A stretch of DNA of 64,000 nucleotides from Doryteuthis pealeii (GCA_023376005.1 CM042151.1:79518917-79582916); one strand, 5' to 3'. Positions 51,131 through 62,900 are shown, numbered from the stretch's first letter. Numbers and translations: made by a program. Notes: generated from the sequence alone by a model not told the origin.

Positions 51131-51500
51131 ACAGTAATACATAGTGAACAGATACCTAAACATATATAAAGAATGTAGGACTTACATCCTAAGGAAGTAA
51201 TACAGAGTTTCTGTAGGAATGTCACTTACTGATTGTTGGTTGGGGGGTATCCCCCATTTAAGGGGCAGAGGTACGAAGTGCCTGAACAATGTGAAGTAGT
51301 TGCTGGCCCGAGAGAAAGAGAGAGGAATTTCCCGGGCTGCTACTTAAATACTCTTGCCCTCTACTGGCAAAAACCTGCAGCAAGGGAAGATAACTCTTCT
51401 GGACCCGACATCGATTCAAACAGGGGCAGACAATCATTACAACAGCATCATGCTTTATATTTTTCTCCACCACCTGCCTGCCATGTATCATACTGTCCTA
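51131..51500. other. GC-richer segment, unrecognised
   Basis: Open frames on both strands (51,233-51,532 plus, 51,258-51,491 minus) without a known domain. Higher GC than the surroundings suggests a repeat or exon. Nothing decides between them. Confidence 0.3.
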
Positions 51501-51502
51501 GC

Positions 51503-51690
51503 CACAGTGGTGAAGTTTTTATACCTCGATAAAATGTTATAATAATGATGAGGATTTTAAAATACAGTCCTATTCGAAAATGAATCTTTAATTCATTCAT
51601 TGACTTTTTATACCTGGATAAAATGATATTGAATAATAATGAGGAGGATTTTGAAATACAGTCCTAATTTCAGATAAAAATTTCTACCAT
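51503..51690 (+). repeat. Tandem pair of a 95-base unit
   Basis: Each unit has TTTTTATACCTSGATAAAAT then AATGAGGA or GATGAGGA and AAATACAGTCCTA. A third copy of the core lies at 38,861. Confidence 0.65.
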
Positions 51691-51762
51691 CAAAAAATGT
51701 AGTAGAATGCAAATATCCATCTCTAATTAATTTTAATAAAATAAATAATCAATTGTGAATTG

Positions 51763-51995
51763 GGACCATATGACCTTTAGGCACCCCTTTCTGATCTCGA
51801 TTAAGAAAGGACATGTTTTTCATTTACACTGTCAATATCCGGTTGTTTTAACAAACGATTTTTAGATTTTTTAAAATGATAAAACTAACCCCTAACCCTA
51901 ACCCCTTACAAACAACTAGATATTGACGGTGTAAATGAAAAACATGTCCTTTCTTAATCGAGATCAAAAAGGGGTGCCTAAAGGTAATATGGCCC
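51763..51995. mobile_element. MITE with 8-bp target duplication, telomere-like core
   Basis: Ends GGACCATATGACCTTTAGG and, inverted, GGGCCATATTACCTTTAGG; the arms pair over about 80 bases. Both sides carry GTGAATTG (51,755-51,762 and 51,996-52,003), a perfect 8-base duplication as made by hAT-type and some other transposases. The centre holds CTAACCCCTAACCCTAACCC. 233 bases, non-coding. Confidence 0.85.
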
Positions 51996-52248
51996 GTGAA
52001 TTGTATTGGAAATGTTTTTTCAATTTTCAAAGATAATTCCTGACAAAATTAAACTCTGGTGAATATCTTAATAATCTAGTAAATACTTGCACCTGAATTA
52101 CAATAAAAATAAAACTAGATTAAAGTGAAAGTCATTAGTTTTTTTTCATCTTTTTTCAAGTTTGAATAGCCAAAAGAGTTATTTCTTTATTATCCTCATA
52201 ATAAAACAAACACTAATTCAGGCAAGACAATTTAACAAACTTTAGAAT

Positions 52249-52320
52249 AAAATCTAAATATTTTCCTAATAAATCAATATGTGCCACATTGATTTATTAG
52301 GAAAACATTTAGATTTTATT
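52249..52320. repeat. Short near-perfect palindrome
   Basis: Arms around TGTGCCAC: TAATAAATCAAT on the left faces ATTGATTTATTA on the right, extended by AAAATCTAAAT and its complement with one gap. It abuts the hAT MITE. Confidence 0.6.
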
Positions 52321-52334
52321 TGCTAGCTTTAGAA

Positions 52335-52657
52335 CAGAGTTTTTCAACCTTTTTCATCTCATGGCACAGTGAGCTGGTCAATAAATTGATTGAGGTACAC
52401 CATCTGTATATAAACATATAACTATTTTATCATTTAAATTTTAAAAGAAAAGGAATAGTGAAAATGTGCTACAAGTGTAAAAGAAAACCATGTAATTTTA
52501 TTTCTAAAGGTCTATTTTTAATCAATTAAGATAAAAAATACTAAAGTAATAGAACAAAAATATAAGAGGATGGTCAACCATTCTCAACACTCATGACACA
52601 CCCATGGAAGCTTCATGGTATACTACTGTGCCATGGGACACCAGTTGAAAAACTCTG
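52335..52657. mobile_element. hAT-type MITE, 323 bp
   Basis: Terminal repeats CAGAGTTTTTCAAC and GTTGAAAAACTCTG; ATGGCACA and TGTGCCAT lie just inside. Flanks are CTTTAGAA and TTTTAGAA, an 8-base target duplication with one change. End sequence and duplication length fit the hAT superfamily. No transposase. Confidence 0.85.
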
Positions 52658-52809
52658 TTTTAGAATTATATAGAAAAAGATATAGTTTGAATCTTTTTTT
52701 GAGAAACTTAAAAAAGTTTTAGTTAATTCTTTGAAAATGAATAGGAATGTTTAATTTATTCATTTAGTTTCTATACATGAAAAATTGTTTATAATTATTT
52801 TCGACTTAA

Positions 52810-53060
52810 GGGCAGGTTTAGTTCAGTCAGTAGAGTGTTCAGCTGGGAACCACAAGGTTCCTAGTTCGATACCAGCTCTTGCCAACTCAGTGTATGAGTA
52901 GCACAGAGCTTTGTGTGGTAAAGTGAGGAGCTGATGGTAGGTGTGGTGCTTCGCCTCAGATGCTAAAAACAATCTTCTTGGTCTAGCATTAGTGAAAAAG
53001 AGAGAGACTCACTCGCTGTCTGGCTGATACCGACTTTAGGCCACCCCAACGACTTTACTT
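52810..53060 (+). repeat. tRNA-derived SINE (family a), copy 2
   Basis: A box TTTAGTTCAGTCAGTAGAG, B box GGTTCCTAGTTCGATACC, and the body as in copy 1 (GTGTGGTAAAGTGAGGAGC). It ends near AACGACTTTACTT. Confidence 0.85.
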
Positions 53061-53445
53061 CTTACTTTTCTTTTCGAGTTTTTGCTTTTTTAAAATTCTA
53101 TTTTATAGACTTGCTAAATCGGTACTAGTGAGATTATATGGTCTTACTCGTAAAATTTAAAAAAAAAAAAATTTTTCCGCAGAAAATGTAAGTTAGTTTA
53201 TATTCATAACTTCCCTTACCCAGGGAATTTGTCAATTTTGAAATTAATTGAGTTTTTTTTATGGAATTATTGTACTACACATTTGCAAGAGTGAAATGGT
53301 CACTGATTTTATATCATTTCCACAAACACGAGTACACGAGTTATCTGCCCTTTGTTTGAAATTTTATAAGAGTTGATACTGATAATGTTTTCTGTTTCAT
53401 TATCTCTACAACTTTTAATTATTATTTTCACTCCTTTTGAGTTGT
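53061..53445. other. AT-rich DNA
   Basis: A block with CCCTTACCCAGGGAATTTGT (53,212) is related to the 25,740 and 48,415 repeats. No gene. Confidence 0.4.
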
Positions 53446-53785
53446 TTACATCAGCATTAGCTGATGGTATTTCACTGAAGTGAATGACAACAAGTCTCCT
53501 CTGGTCTCCAGTACTCTTATGAGTATTCTAGCCGATTGCAGCAATACAGTAGTCTGGATGGTCTCAATTCTTCCTCTGATTTCCAGATCCTCCAGTCTTT
53601 TTTCCAAGTTTTTTGGGATTGTTCTGAGTGCACCAACTACAATGGGTATCACTTTCACCCTCATATTCCATAGCTTTTTCAATTCTCTGGCAAGGTCCAG
53701 GTATTTGTTCATATTTTTGTTTTCTTTCAACTTCACCCTGTGATCTACTGGAACCGCAACATCCACCAGTTTGCCAGTTCTTTTT
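53446..53785 (-). mobile_element. R2/R4-like retrotransposon C-terminal fragment
   Basis: A 106-codon minus-strand frame reading MDVAVPVDHRVKLKENKNM, then KVIPIVVGALRTIPKNL and ARILIRVLETRGDLLS. It is the segment following the endonuclease PD motif in the same element family as at 19.8-21.2 kb, here with the far C-terminus kept. The upstream part is missing. A microsatellite (ATT/ATC)n follows at 53,802-53,830. Confidence 0.8.
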
Positions 53786-53929
53786 TTTTGTTAATCAACA
53801 CTATTATTATTATTATTATCATCATCATCTTCAGCTAGATATATTAGTTCTGAGACCTCTCAGCTGTTCCTTATATCTAAAACATTTTCTTATTTCCATA
53901 AAGTAAGTCCAGATGATTTTGGTAGAAAT

Positions 53930-54289
53930 TTTGTTAATTATAAATAGTGAAAATGTTAACCCTTCTCATTCATTCAGTGTGTTTTTATGATCATAAAAGG
54001 TATGATACATACACATTTGTTTTGTTGATTAAATGTTTTTTATGAATAATCGTATGTCCTTTGGTTCCTGTAAATAAATTTTTATCTTAAAGTAAAAATA
54101 CTTACATTTTAATTGCATTTAGTATTATTTGTTGAAAGGTTATATCAAAATGTAAATCTTTAATGAACAAGAATGATATCAGTTTATTGAAACACAAATT
54201 AAATAATTATAGCTTTTTAAATGTAAAAATTTTAAATAGTCCACAAATTTCTTTTTCTTTTTTAAATGATATTTCTTCTTTATTCACAG
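53930..54289 (+). other. Intronic flank before ZNF-4
   Basis: Matches the flanks of the other units (CATTCATTCAGTGTG, GAACAAGAATGATATCA) and ends in the acceptor TTCTTTATTCACAG at 54,289. Confidence 0.55.
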
Positions 54290-54548
54290 ATATCAATTAT
54301 AATGTCATCGAACATTTTTTAAATTTGAAAAGTCGCTTGCACACATTTGCTGAAGAGAAAGCATATTCTTGCAATTGTGTTGATCCTTATTCTAATGGAA
54401 TTCATATTTTAATATTCATATACAATCATACAAAGGAAAAATCTGGATGTCAACATTTATTAACACATACAAAAAGGCACTAGAGAGCAACCTTACTGAT
54501 ATCAAGTATTCCAATCATCAGTTTCAAGGAATTTAAAATTGAAGAGAC
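54290..54548 (+). other. Leader exon segment of ZNF-4 with fossil finger
   Basis: The frame after the acceptor reads KAYSCNCVDPYSNGIHILIF and ends LTHTKRH then stop at 54,481-54,483, out of frame with the array. Same design as ZNF-3. Confidence 0.55.
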
Positions 54549-55411
<863 letters not shown>

Positions 55412-55414
<3 letters not shown>

Positions 55415-55608
55415 CCAAAAAAACCTTGGTCATTGAAATAAATATTTTACCAGTTGTGGTAGGGGTAGCGAGGTTTGTGAAGCAAAACTTTAAAAAATAC
55501 CATGACAATACCTGATAGACAAAACTGCTATGAAGAACAAATAGCTCTAAAAGGAACAGCCTCCATCCTAAAATGACCTCAAGGAAAGGGCCTCTTGTTT
55601 TTTAGAGA
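55412..55608 (+). mobile_element. Retrotransposon 3'-end insertion in ZNF-4
   Basis: TTGGTCATTGAA and the next 150 bases match 20,925-21,085 of the R2/R4-like element (ACCAGTTGTGGTAG, GGAACAGCCTCCATCCTAAAATGA). After it, ZNF-type 3' sequence resumes (CCTTGTAAAGTGTGAAGGTC, compare 41,826-41,850). AGAAAAA-like sequence occurs at both junctions, a possible target duplication. Confidence 0.75.
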
Positions 55609-57030
55609 AAAAAAAGAGAAAAAACCTTGTAAAGTGTGAAGGTCAACAATTTTTTCAAACTTCAGTTGAAATATCCACATGAAAACAACCAGTAAAAAGA
55701 GATTCTATATTAGTCTAAATTTTTTATTTGTTTAAATTATTATTTTCATGCAAATACTACTTTCAAATTTCATGCATTTTAATGTAACAGCCAAAGAATG
55801 GATTTGTTAATAAATGTCTTGATAAAATGAAAGAAAATTTTGAATATTTTTAATTCTGATGTTATATCAAATGATTATAAGTTTATTATTTCAGGAGATT
55901 AAATTGAAATTTTTAAAAAAATCAAATATGGTACCCTTGAAACATCAGTTAAATAAATTCCTATTTTTATTGATAAATAAATGCCTATCCATTGCCATTG
56001 CCAGAGAAAAACGTACACTGATAATCCTTATAAGAATCTTTTTTTAAATGATTTGCATATTCTGTGGTCCAATGTAAATATTCTCAGTAGAACTGATTTT
56101 TTATTGGATTTTCCAACTCAGTATAAAATTGTTATACAATTGACTTATTCTAACTCTTATGTGAAAGGCATTTATTTCTTTTCTGATTTGTATGAATTTC
56201 TTTGTTTTCAAAATTATATACAGAATCCATAAGTCCATTGAATATCCTGTTTTATTTATTTATTTTATTTATAATGGAGATTGTCTGTATTTCTGTCTGT
56301 AACAAAAACTACATCATCAGAGAAAAACAAAAGAAGTTAAAGGATTAGTCAGGTAAAGTTTTAGAAAATTATACAGCCACCATGAAGTTAAGCCAGAGAT
56401 AATATCTTTTCATGGCTGGTTTTAAGAGAAAATGGGTCTTGAAAAAGTTAATGGTCTGAAAATTAGGGACAGTCTGATAAAAAAGTAATGGCTATAATTT
56501 TAGAAGAAAGTCCAGTCATGATGTCTGAGAAGAAAAGTAAGTATTCATTCTGGGTGGTCGAATCCATGGGAGTGTGTAGAGGTGGAATTTGAATATATTC
56601 AGCCAGCTCAAACCCCTTAGGCAGTTAGTTTCAGACCAGCCATTGGAGTGAGAGGTTATCCCAGTAGCAGTGAAGCTAGAAATTGACTTATAGTTAAGAC
56701 AACTTTCTTGCCAGCTGATAGCATAGATTTAAGTGTCCTCTGTTCCACCACAAACTGCACTAATTGTCACATCTTCCTCCTCCATTAGCATTCTGTTATC
56801 AAACTTGGTGTTATGTTTTTCATCATTGCAAACCTGTCTCTAGCTCATACCCTTTGAATTGGCCAGCACAGAACATTACAATGTAAGGTCATCGACATTG
56901 TGCAATGAAGGTGCACGAGTGCAGACCAGTATTCTCACAGGATAAGAAAAGTTGAAATTGTGTTCTTTATCATCATTACTTGACTAGATAATATTATTGT
57001 CCTGATATTATTTACAAAACACTTTTTATA
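55609..57030. other. 3' flank of ZNF-4 and intergenic DNA
   Basis: About 55,740-56,140 is the paralogous flank shared with 42,200-42,590. Frames at 55,859-56,232 lie in it and are chance. From 56,230 on no gene is recognised. AGAAAAGTAAGTATTC (56,532) is donor-like. Confidence 0.5.
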
Positions 57031-57034
57031 TCAT

Positions 57035-57235
57035 TAAATCAATGTTTTATTCTAATAAGACCTCATATAGAATATTGTACTTAAGCCTGGTCTTCAGTGT
57101 CTAAACATTGAGATTGGAGGGCATACAAAGAAGAGTGATAAAACTAATAAAAAGCACAAAATATTACAGTTACAAGAAGAGATTGGAGAAATTAGGATTA
57201 ACTACTTTACTCAAAAGAAGAATTCCACAATTTGT
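57035..57235 (+). mobile_element. Decayed LINE reverse transcriptase C-terminal tail
   Basis: One frame reads IRPHIEYCT, stop, AWSSVSKH. After a shift the next reads KLIKSTKYYSYKKRLEKLGL and TTLLKRR. This order is the conserved tail found after the reverse transcriptase in CR1/L2/RTE-like LINEs. Several stops; no coding function. Confidence 0.75.
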
Positions 57236-57497
57236 TTAAGATTGCACACATCATTCTTGTGCAACTTCAATCTAGCTTATTCTCTAGGCACTTTGTTAGG
57301 GTTCAAGTGATGCAACTGTACAGTAGCACTGATACAATTATGTTTTAACTTATCAGTGAGATCAGATTTCCATATGATTGATAAAAAACATGAAGATGCA
57401 GCAAAAACATTTTAGATACAGGGAATGATCAAATATTAAATGTTTGTTATGAAGTTGTGTTTTTTTGTTTTTAAGATTTCTCACTCAATAACCAGGT

Positions 57498-57745
57498 ATC
57501 AGGTTGGTGCAAAAGTAATGTCTGATTTAAAAATCTTGGATAAAAATGACTATAAAAATATCTATTCATTTTCAGCCATGAGAAACTTTTCCAATGTGTT
57601 TTAGCTGGTTTACTACGTTTGTATGGACCACATTTAACTGTTCTACAATTTCCCTAGTGACAATAGTATGATTCTCTGAAACAAGAGCTTTCAACAGATC
57701 GGAATCAAGTTTTTTTGGATGACCATTTTTTTGGCTCATCTTTGA
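57498..57745 (-). mobile_element. Mariner remnant with transposase N-terminus
   Basis: On the minus strand a 55-codon frame (57,739-57,572) reads GHPKKLDSDLLKALVSEN, then TREIVEQLNVVHTNVVNQLK and HIGKVSHG, then stop. It is the second helix-turn-helix of mariner transposases. The plus-strand CAGGTTGGTGCAAAAGTAAT at 57,499-57,520 is a mariner-type terminal repeat. The catalytic part is deleted and the other end is not found. Confidence 0.8.
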
Positions 57746-57814
57746 TTATTGTATTTTAAATCAAGTTTTAATAAATACGTGTCAGTGTTTGTTTAAGCTA
57801 ACGGACTGTAATAA

Positions 57815-58640
57815 TAGTTGGGTCAAAAGTTATCTACCCCAAACCCATTTTTTGTACAGGGTGAGTTATTTGTCCTTTAACCTTTGTAAATAAAAATGCA
57901 CACCTAATATGTAATGAAAAGCAGTCCTGATGTGTTGCCATGTTAATTGACTTTTAAGTTATCTCACATGGAATATGTTAAGATGAGTACCTGTGCTTAC
58001 CGAGGATAAAAAGGTATGTATCTTTTTATGTGGAATTAAATGGCTAAATTTCCCACAACTTTGTCACAAAGTGCAAGAAAATTAACTAGGAGAATTAACA
58101 GTCTAATTTAACATGTATTAATATGTGGCATAAAAAATTTGAGGCTCAAAGAAAGACTACTTATGCAACCAGATAGGCTGGTCTTTTCTATCCTAACTTT
58201 TAACTTGACTATTCCCATTCATGATCCAGTTCATACTACAATTTTTCATTCACCATAAAACCAATTCACACTACAATCATAGTAACATTTTCAGTCAAAC
58301 TATACAATGATATGAAATCTTTCTCTTGAGTGTCGCTCTTTAGCCAGAAAAAGAACTTGATCTATGTTGAAATTCACTTTAACCAGTGGTTGTCAAAACT
58401 AATAATAGTCAGGTCAGAGTTACCTGCCCGGAGCCTTTTTTTGTACACGAGTGAGTTACTTGCCCCATAAACCTTTTTCAGTCAGTCTCTGTACATAAAA
58501 CACACACCTAATGTGTAATGATAAGTGGCCCTGATGTGTTGCCCTGGTAATTGTTTAAGGTATCTCACATGGAATATGTCAAGATGAGTAACTGCGCTTA
58601 CCGGTGATAAAAAGGTATGTCTCTTTTTATGTGGAATTAA
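57815..58640 (+). repeat. Pair of 220-base direct repeats
   Basis: 57,825-58,050 and 58,410-58,640 match (ATCTCACATGGAATATGT, GATAAAAAGGTATGT, CTTTTTATGTGGAATTAA). Identity is clearly below 100 percent. Between them lies unannotated DNA. Confidence 0.7.
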
Positions 58641-59690
58641 GTTTGTAAATTCCTAACATATGTGGGGTTGCAAGAGGTTTAATTTTTTTTTTTTGGGGGG
58701 GGTTAAAAGGTAGCTGTGGTTATTCTTGGTATGTTTACTAGGGTTTGCTTTTAATCCCATCTTATTTGGTGGTTGCACCGAAAAAGGAATTCAAGGGAAG
58801 AAAAAAGAAGAGACAAGGACAAAAAGTAGTTTTATGATTTTGACTTTATTCTCGGGTCATAGCCACCATGGGGAAGGGAAATTTGTTCCTGACCAGTTGT
58901 CATGTCTTGCTCCAGATAAAGCCTAAGTCCAAATGGCTGAGAGATTTTCTTGGGAGTTGGAAGTGGGTCCTTTTTCCAACACATGCTTGGAGGGCTCTAC
59001 TGGTGTGAAGGCTCATAGAAATTTGTTATTTTTTAAATTTTTTAATTCTAATCCCCCCACAACACATACATAGCTGGAGGAAAAAGTATATTCATACTTT
59101 TTCCAAGTGAATTAGCGCAAAATGAGCAAAAACTATGAGTGGGTTTGAACTCTCTTTGCTGATTCTGTTCTCCAAATTGTTAACATTGAGAATCAATATG
59201 GGAAATTTGCAGTCCCAAATACCACTAAGAAAGGAATAAAAGACAAGGTTTGCTTATTTTAAAAAGGGTTTAATGATGGAAAGGATTGCTAAAACTTATT
59301 GCTTTAGCAGTCTCAAGTCACATATATATAAAAATTACAATTTCATGACACTTATCTTTTTATAGAATTCTTCTTGGGGTAAAGAGTTCTGGTTGTAGGC
59401 TCATTCATTGTTGAGTCTGTTCTATCAACCATCTCTGTGGCTGTCAAGTTCTGTTCTCCCAGAAGAAACATCTGATCTCTTTGTTTTCTTTTACTGTTCT
59501 GAGGATTTCGGCCCCCGCTAGTTCCCACTTCCGGGCTCTGTCAGAGAGGATAACCCATATTTTTCATATCATTCAATGAATAAGGGGAATTCTTTTTAAA
59601 AAAAGCAAAATGTTTTCTTTTCAGAATTTTTTCCCATAAATGTAAACTTGTTTGAAATTGGTTTATAGCAAAAATTATCTTTTATTATAA
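58641..59690. other. Unannotated region
   Basis: A frame at 58,726-58,926 has no known domain. GC is slightly higher at 59,400-59,560 (GATTTCGGCCCCCGCTAG). No gene or repeat is recognised. Confidence 0.35.
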
Positions 59691-59698
59691 AATTTGTT

Positions 59699-60115
59699 TT
59701 GAGGTTATTCAAAATGGCAGCAAATCAAGCAGAGTGCTCCAGGCTTGAACAGAGATCTGTCATGAAATCTTTGGTGGCTGAGAAGTGCAAACAATGTGAA
59801 ATTTATAGAAGAATGAGTGATATGTATGGAGATGCATGTTTTAGTAAAAAAAACTTTTTTTTAGAAATGGGTAAACATTGTCTTTTTGACTCAGACTCAT
59901 AGTAGAAAATCCGTCTATGTTGAGGAAAAACACTGACTCTCAGGTAAAGAAAAAGTTCTGGCTGCAGTGCTCAGTAAAGAAGGTCATGATGAGAGTTTTA
60001 TGGGACATGACACAACTCATTACAATTGATTTCCATGAATAATGTGCAACTGTAAACTGCTTCCAGTTGCCAACTCCTAAGGCAAAATTCACCTTATTTA
60101 TTGAATAAAAGAAAA
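59699..60115 (+). pseudogene. Mariner-type (SETMAR-like) transposase relic
   Basis: A frame at 59,699-59,902 reads MAANQAECSRLEQRSVMKSL, VAEKCKQCEIYRRMSDMYGD and ACFSKKN, the N-terminal HTH_48 domain of Mos1-like transposases. Just downstream in another frame comes VENPSMLRKNTDSQVK and KKVMMRVLWDMTQLITIDF, part of the catalytic domain. The middle is missing and stops occur, so this is an internally deleted, inactive copy. AT-rich DNA without a gene follows to 60,330. Confidence 0.8.
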
Positions 60116-60332
60116 AAGAAAGAAAAATAAAATAAAAGTAACCTTTTAATATCTTTGGGATACTATTTTTTTTTTTAGATATGGTAAGTGATCAAATGTT
60201 TGGCATCTTAACTTAGGCTAAGTTATGAGTAATTATAAATATAAAATGTAAGATAAAGCATACTACTGCCCAAGATATTGAAATTGAATTATTATGTGAT
60301 TAAGAATTTCATTACATTAATATTACAGTTCC

Positions 60333-60600
60333 TCTGTACAAGCAGGGTATGACACAAGGTCAATTTCTTAAGCAGAATTTAACAGGTTTGAATTCAGAGT
60401 TTTCCTTCTACTAGACAAGTTATTGCACCAAGGTTGAAGAGCCTAGTCCGCACTACTATTTACCCATAACTGGAGTGATAATATTTGGATTCATACATTT
60501 CCCAAGGGTATTGGTGCCATATGAAATGCAACCAGCTTCGTCCCGGATTTGAACTCATATCGCAATGTCCATTTCCTTTGACTACAAGCATTACAGGCCC
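60333..60600 (-). repeat. tRNA-derived SINE (family b), reverse copy
   Basis: On the minus strand: the head (GGCCTGTAATGCTTGTAGTC, B box near GAGTTCAAATCCGGGAC), then a body with CCCTTGGGAAATGTATGAA and a tail with CCTTGTGTCATACCCTG. It mirrors the design at 33,905-34,175. Confidence 0.7.
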
Positions 60601-60639
60601 CATGGGAGTTTCTTATTTTTTGTATTTTATTTTAATTTT

Positions 60640-60800
60640 AATCTAATCCCCATAAATGGCATATTAACCTTCATGGGTTATTTAATGCCAAAGCTCTTCT
60701 TGTAGAAGAATAAGTGGTACTATTTACGCTGGGGTTGCTGAGGGGGTTCATACCTTTCCCAAGAGTATTAGTCCAAAAGTGAATGTAATAACATGACTCA
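60640..60800 (+). repeat. Dispersed repeat R4, copy 1
   Basis: CTTCATGGGTTATTTAATGCC and the following 120 bases recur at 62,430-62,580. Non-coding. Confidence 0.6.
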
Positions 60801-60841
60801 AGTTTGAAAATTGATTTGATATATCAGAACGAATTAAACTC

Positions 60842-61235
60842 ATGAGACAAGTACTATCTGCATTATTCGGACTATTGTCCTCATCTTCATTGCTATCTGT
60901 ACAACGTTTTGGCCAATGTGCCCTCCAGCCTTCTTCAGGTATTTCTTGTTGGACTCTTCTCAGACTCGGGAACCGTCTCGGATTCAGGAACCTTCTTTTC
61001 GAACTCAGGAACCTTCTTGTCGTAATTGGGAGCCATCATAGAACTTTGAACCTAACCCTTTATTCAGTCCGCGGGGGTATCCTGTTCTCACTCTGCTAAT
61101 TAGAGACGGTTCCCGAGTCCGACAAGAAATACCTGAAGAAGGCCAAAGGGCACATCGGCCAAAACGTTGTACAGATAGCAATGAAGATGATGACAATAGT
61201 AATGCAGATAATACTAATCATCAAGCCTCATCTAA
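60842..61235. repeat. Dispersed repeat R3, inverted pair
   Basis: Minus copy 60,842-61,050 and plus copy 61,100-61,235, separated by about 50 bases. Both hold the CTGAAGAAGG ... GGCCAAAACG block and share GCCAAAACGTTGTACAGATA. The minus copy also holds the short reiterated GGTTCCTGA unit. Confidence 0.65.
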
Positions 61236-62112
61236 AAAAATTCAGAGAAATACCATAAGACAAAGTACCACTATTTAAAATAAATGGTTGAAATATTTGT
61301 GTACTTCCTACCAATCAAGCCGAGGTAAAAAAAAAAGAAGGATGCCATATTCCTGGAACACATCTTTCATATATGACACATTAACTAATTCAGATATAGA
61401 AGTCATTTATGAAATTTAGTTCAGTTTGGTACGAAGTCAGACTTTTAGGGGTAAAAGGTGTGATTGATATTTTTAAAAATGTTTTTATTGTATTTTTGTT
61501 TCTTGGTTTATGTGGGGCTTGGATTTCTCTTAAATCATCTTTATAGTCTTAACTTTCATACATATTATTTGCCTATATTTCACCAAATTATTATTTCTTA
61601 AAAATTATCAATTGAAAGTTGATATTAAAAATATAAGTTTGATGAAAGATATAACTACTCAAAATATGGACATTTTTTAATGCAACATTTTACAATTACA
61701 TACTAAAGAAAAACCCCATAAAATTTTAATTTAATTTTTCACACATTTAATTCAAGAAAACATTGCATTTTCTTAAAATATATAAATATACAAAAAACAT
61801 ATTTGAAAACTAAGTTTTTACTAAGAAAAATAGTTTTGATTTGGTTCAATGTTGAAAGAGGAGACAAAACCATTCATTGCTCACTTGTTAATAAAAACAA
61901 ATTTTTATTTAATTTATTAATTATCACTCATTTAGCAATGGTTATTTTGAATCAATACAACTGCATGTTTTAAGACGAAAATATCATAAAATGTGTTCTT
62001 AATAACAATTAAGTTCATTTCAAATAATGTGCAAGCACAATTTTATGGTAGGAATTTATGTAACTAATGTTTAGATTACTCAACTTTATTTCACATTAGC
62101 ATTACTGGTAAA
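61236..62112. other. AT-rich region
   Basis: No gene or repeat recognised. Confidence 0.5.
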
Positions 62113-62362
62113 AGGCCAGTTTAGCTCAGTAAGTAGAGCGCCTGGCTGGGAATCACAAGGTTCCTGGTTCAATACCAGCCCTTGCCAACTCAGCGTATAA
62201 ATAACACAGCGACCTGTGTGGTAAAGTGAGGAGCTGATGGTAAGTGTGGTGCTCCACCTCAGATGCTAAAATAATATCCTTGTTCTAGCACTAGTGAAAA
62301 GGGGATAGACTCCCTTGATGTATGGTTCATACTGACCTTAGTCCGCCCCAGTGACTTTACTT
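62113..62362 (+). repeat. tRNA-derived SINE (family a), copy 3
   Basis: A box TTTAGCTCAGTAAGTAGAG, B box GGTTCCTGGTTCAATACC, and the body with GTGTGGTAAAGTGAGGAGC. It ends near AGTGACTTTACTT. Confidence 0.85.
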
Positions 62363-62419
62363 ATAATTAAAACTGGTTGCCTTTTTTTCCTTGCAAGTCA
62401 TTAGATTAATGGTTTTGGC

Positions 62420-62900
62420 TTCTTTGTTTAATGGTATGTCAACTTTCATGGGTTATTTAATGCCACTGACATCCTTGTAGAAGAATGGTAGTGGTACTTT
62501 TTAACACATGGCTAAGGTATATGAGGAGTGCATGCTTTTTCCAAGGCTATTAGTCTGAAAGTGAACATAATAGGTGTTGGTATAAGTGAGGTCATATGGT
62601 TTAAACCTCAGCCAATCAACAGCCAGAATATGTGGTTGGCTAACTACTTAATCGCTGATACTGACAGACATCCATTTACAATCATTGACAAAAGGACCTG
62701 CAAGACTGAGGAGCACCAAGTAACAACCAAAGGATTCTTCACTAAGGATCGTGCTCTGTTTAACACAAAGGATCTCCGCTGGACAGTGCTCTTGCTTGAA
62801 GCCTAAAGGATGGCTACAAAAATCGTAACAATAGGATGACTGGAGTTCAAACTTGCTTATTACAATGTTGCAGTCCAGCACATTAGTCAATACACCACAC
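62420..62900 (+). repeat. Repeat R4 copy 2 and an unrecognised open frame
   Basis: R4 match at 62,430-62,580. A 92-codon frame (62,528-62,806) begins inside it and continues with RHPFTIIDKRTCKTEEHQVT. No domain is known to me. GC is slightly raised. Possibly a repeat of unknown type. Confidence 0.35.

Noticed and set aside
51233..51532. 99-codon frame in GC-richer DNA
   Set aside because: Open on both strands and without a recognised domain; kept only as an unannotated segment.
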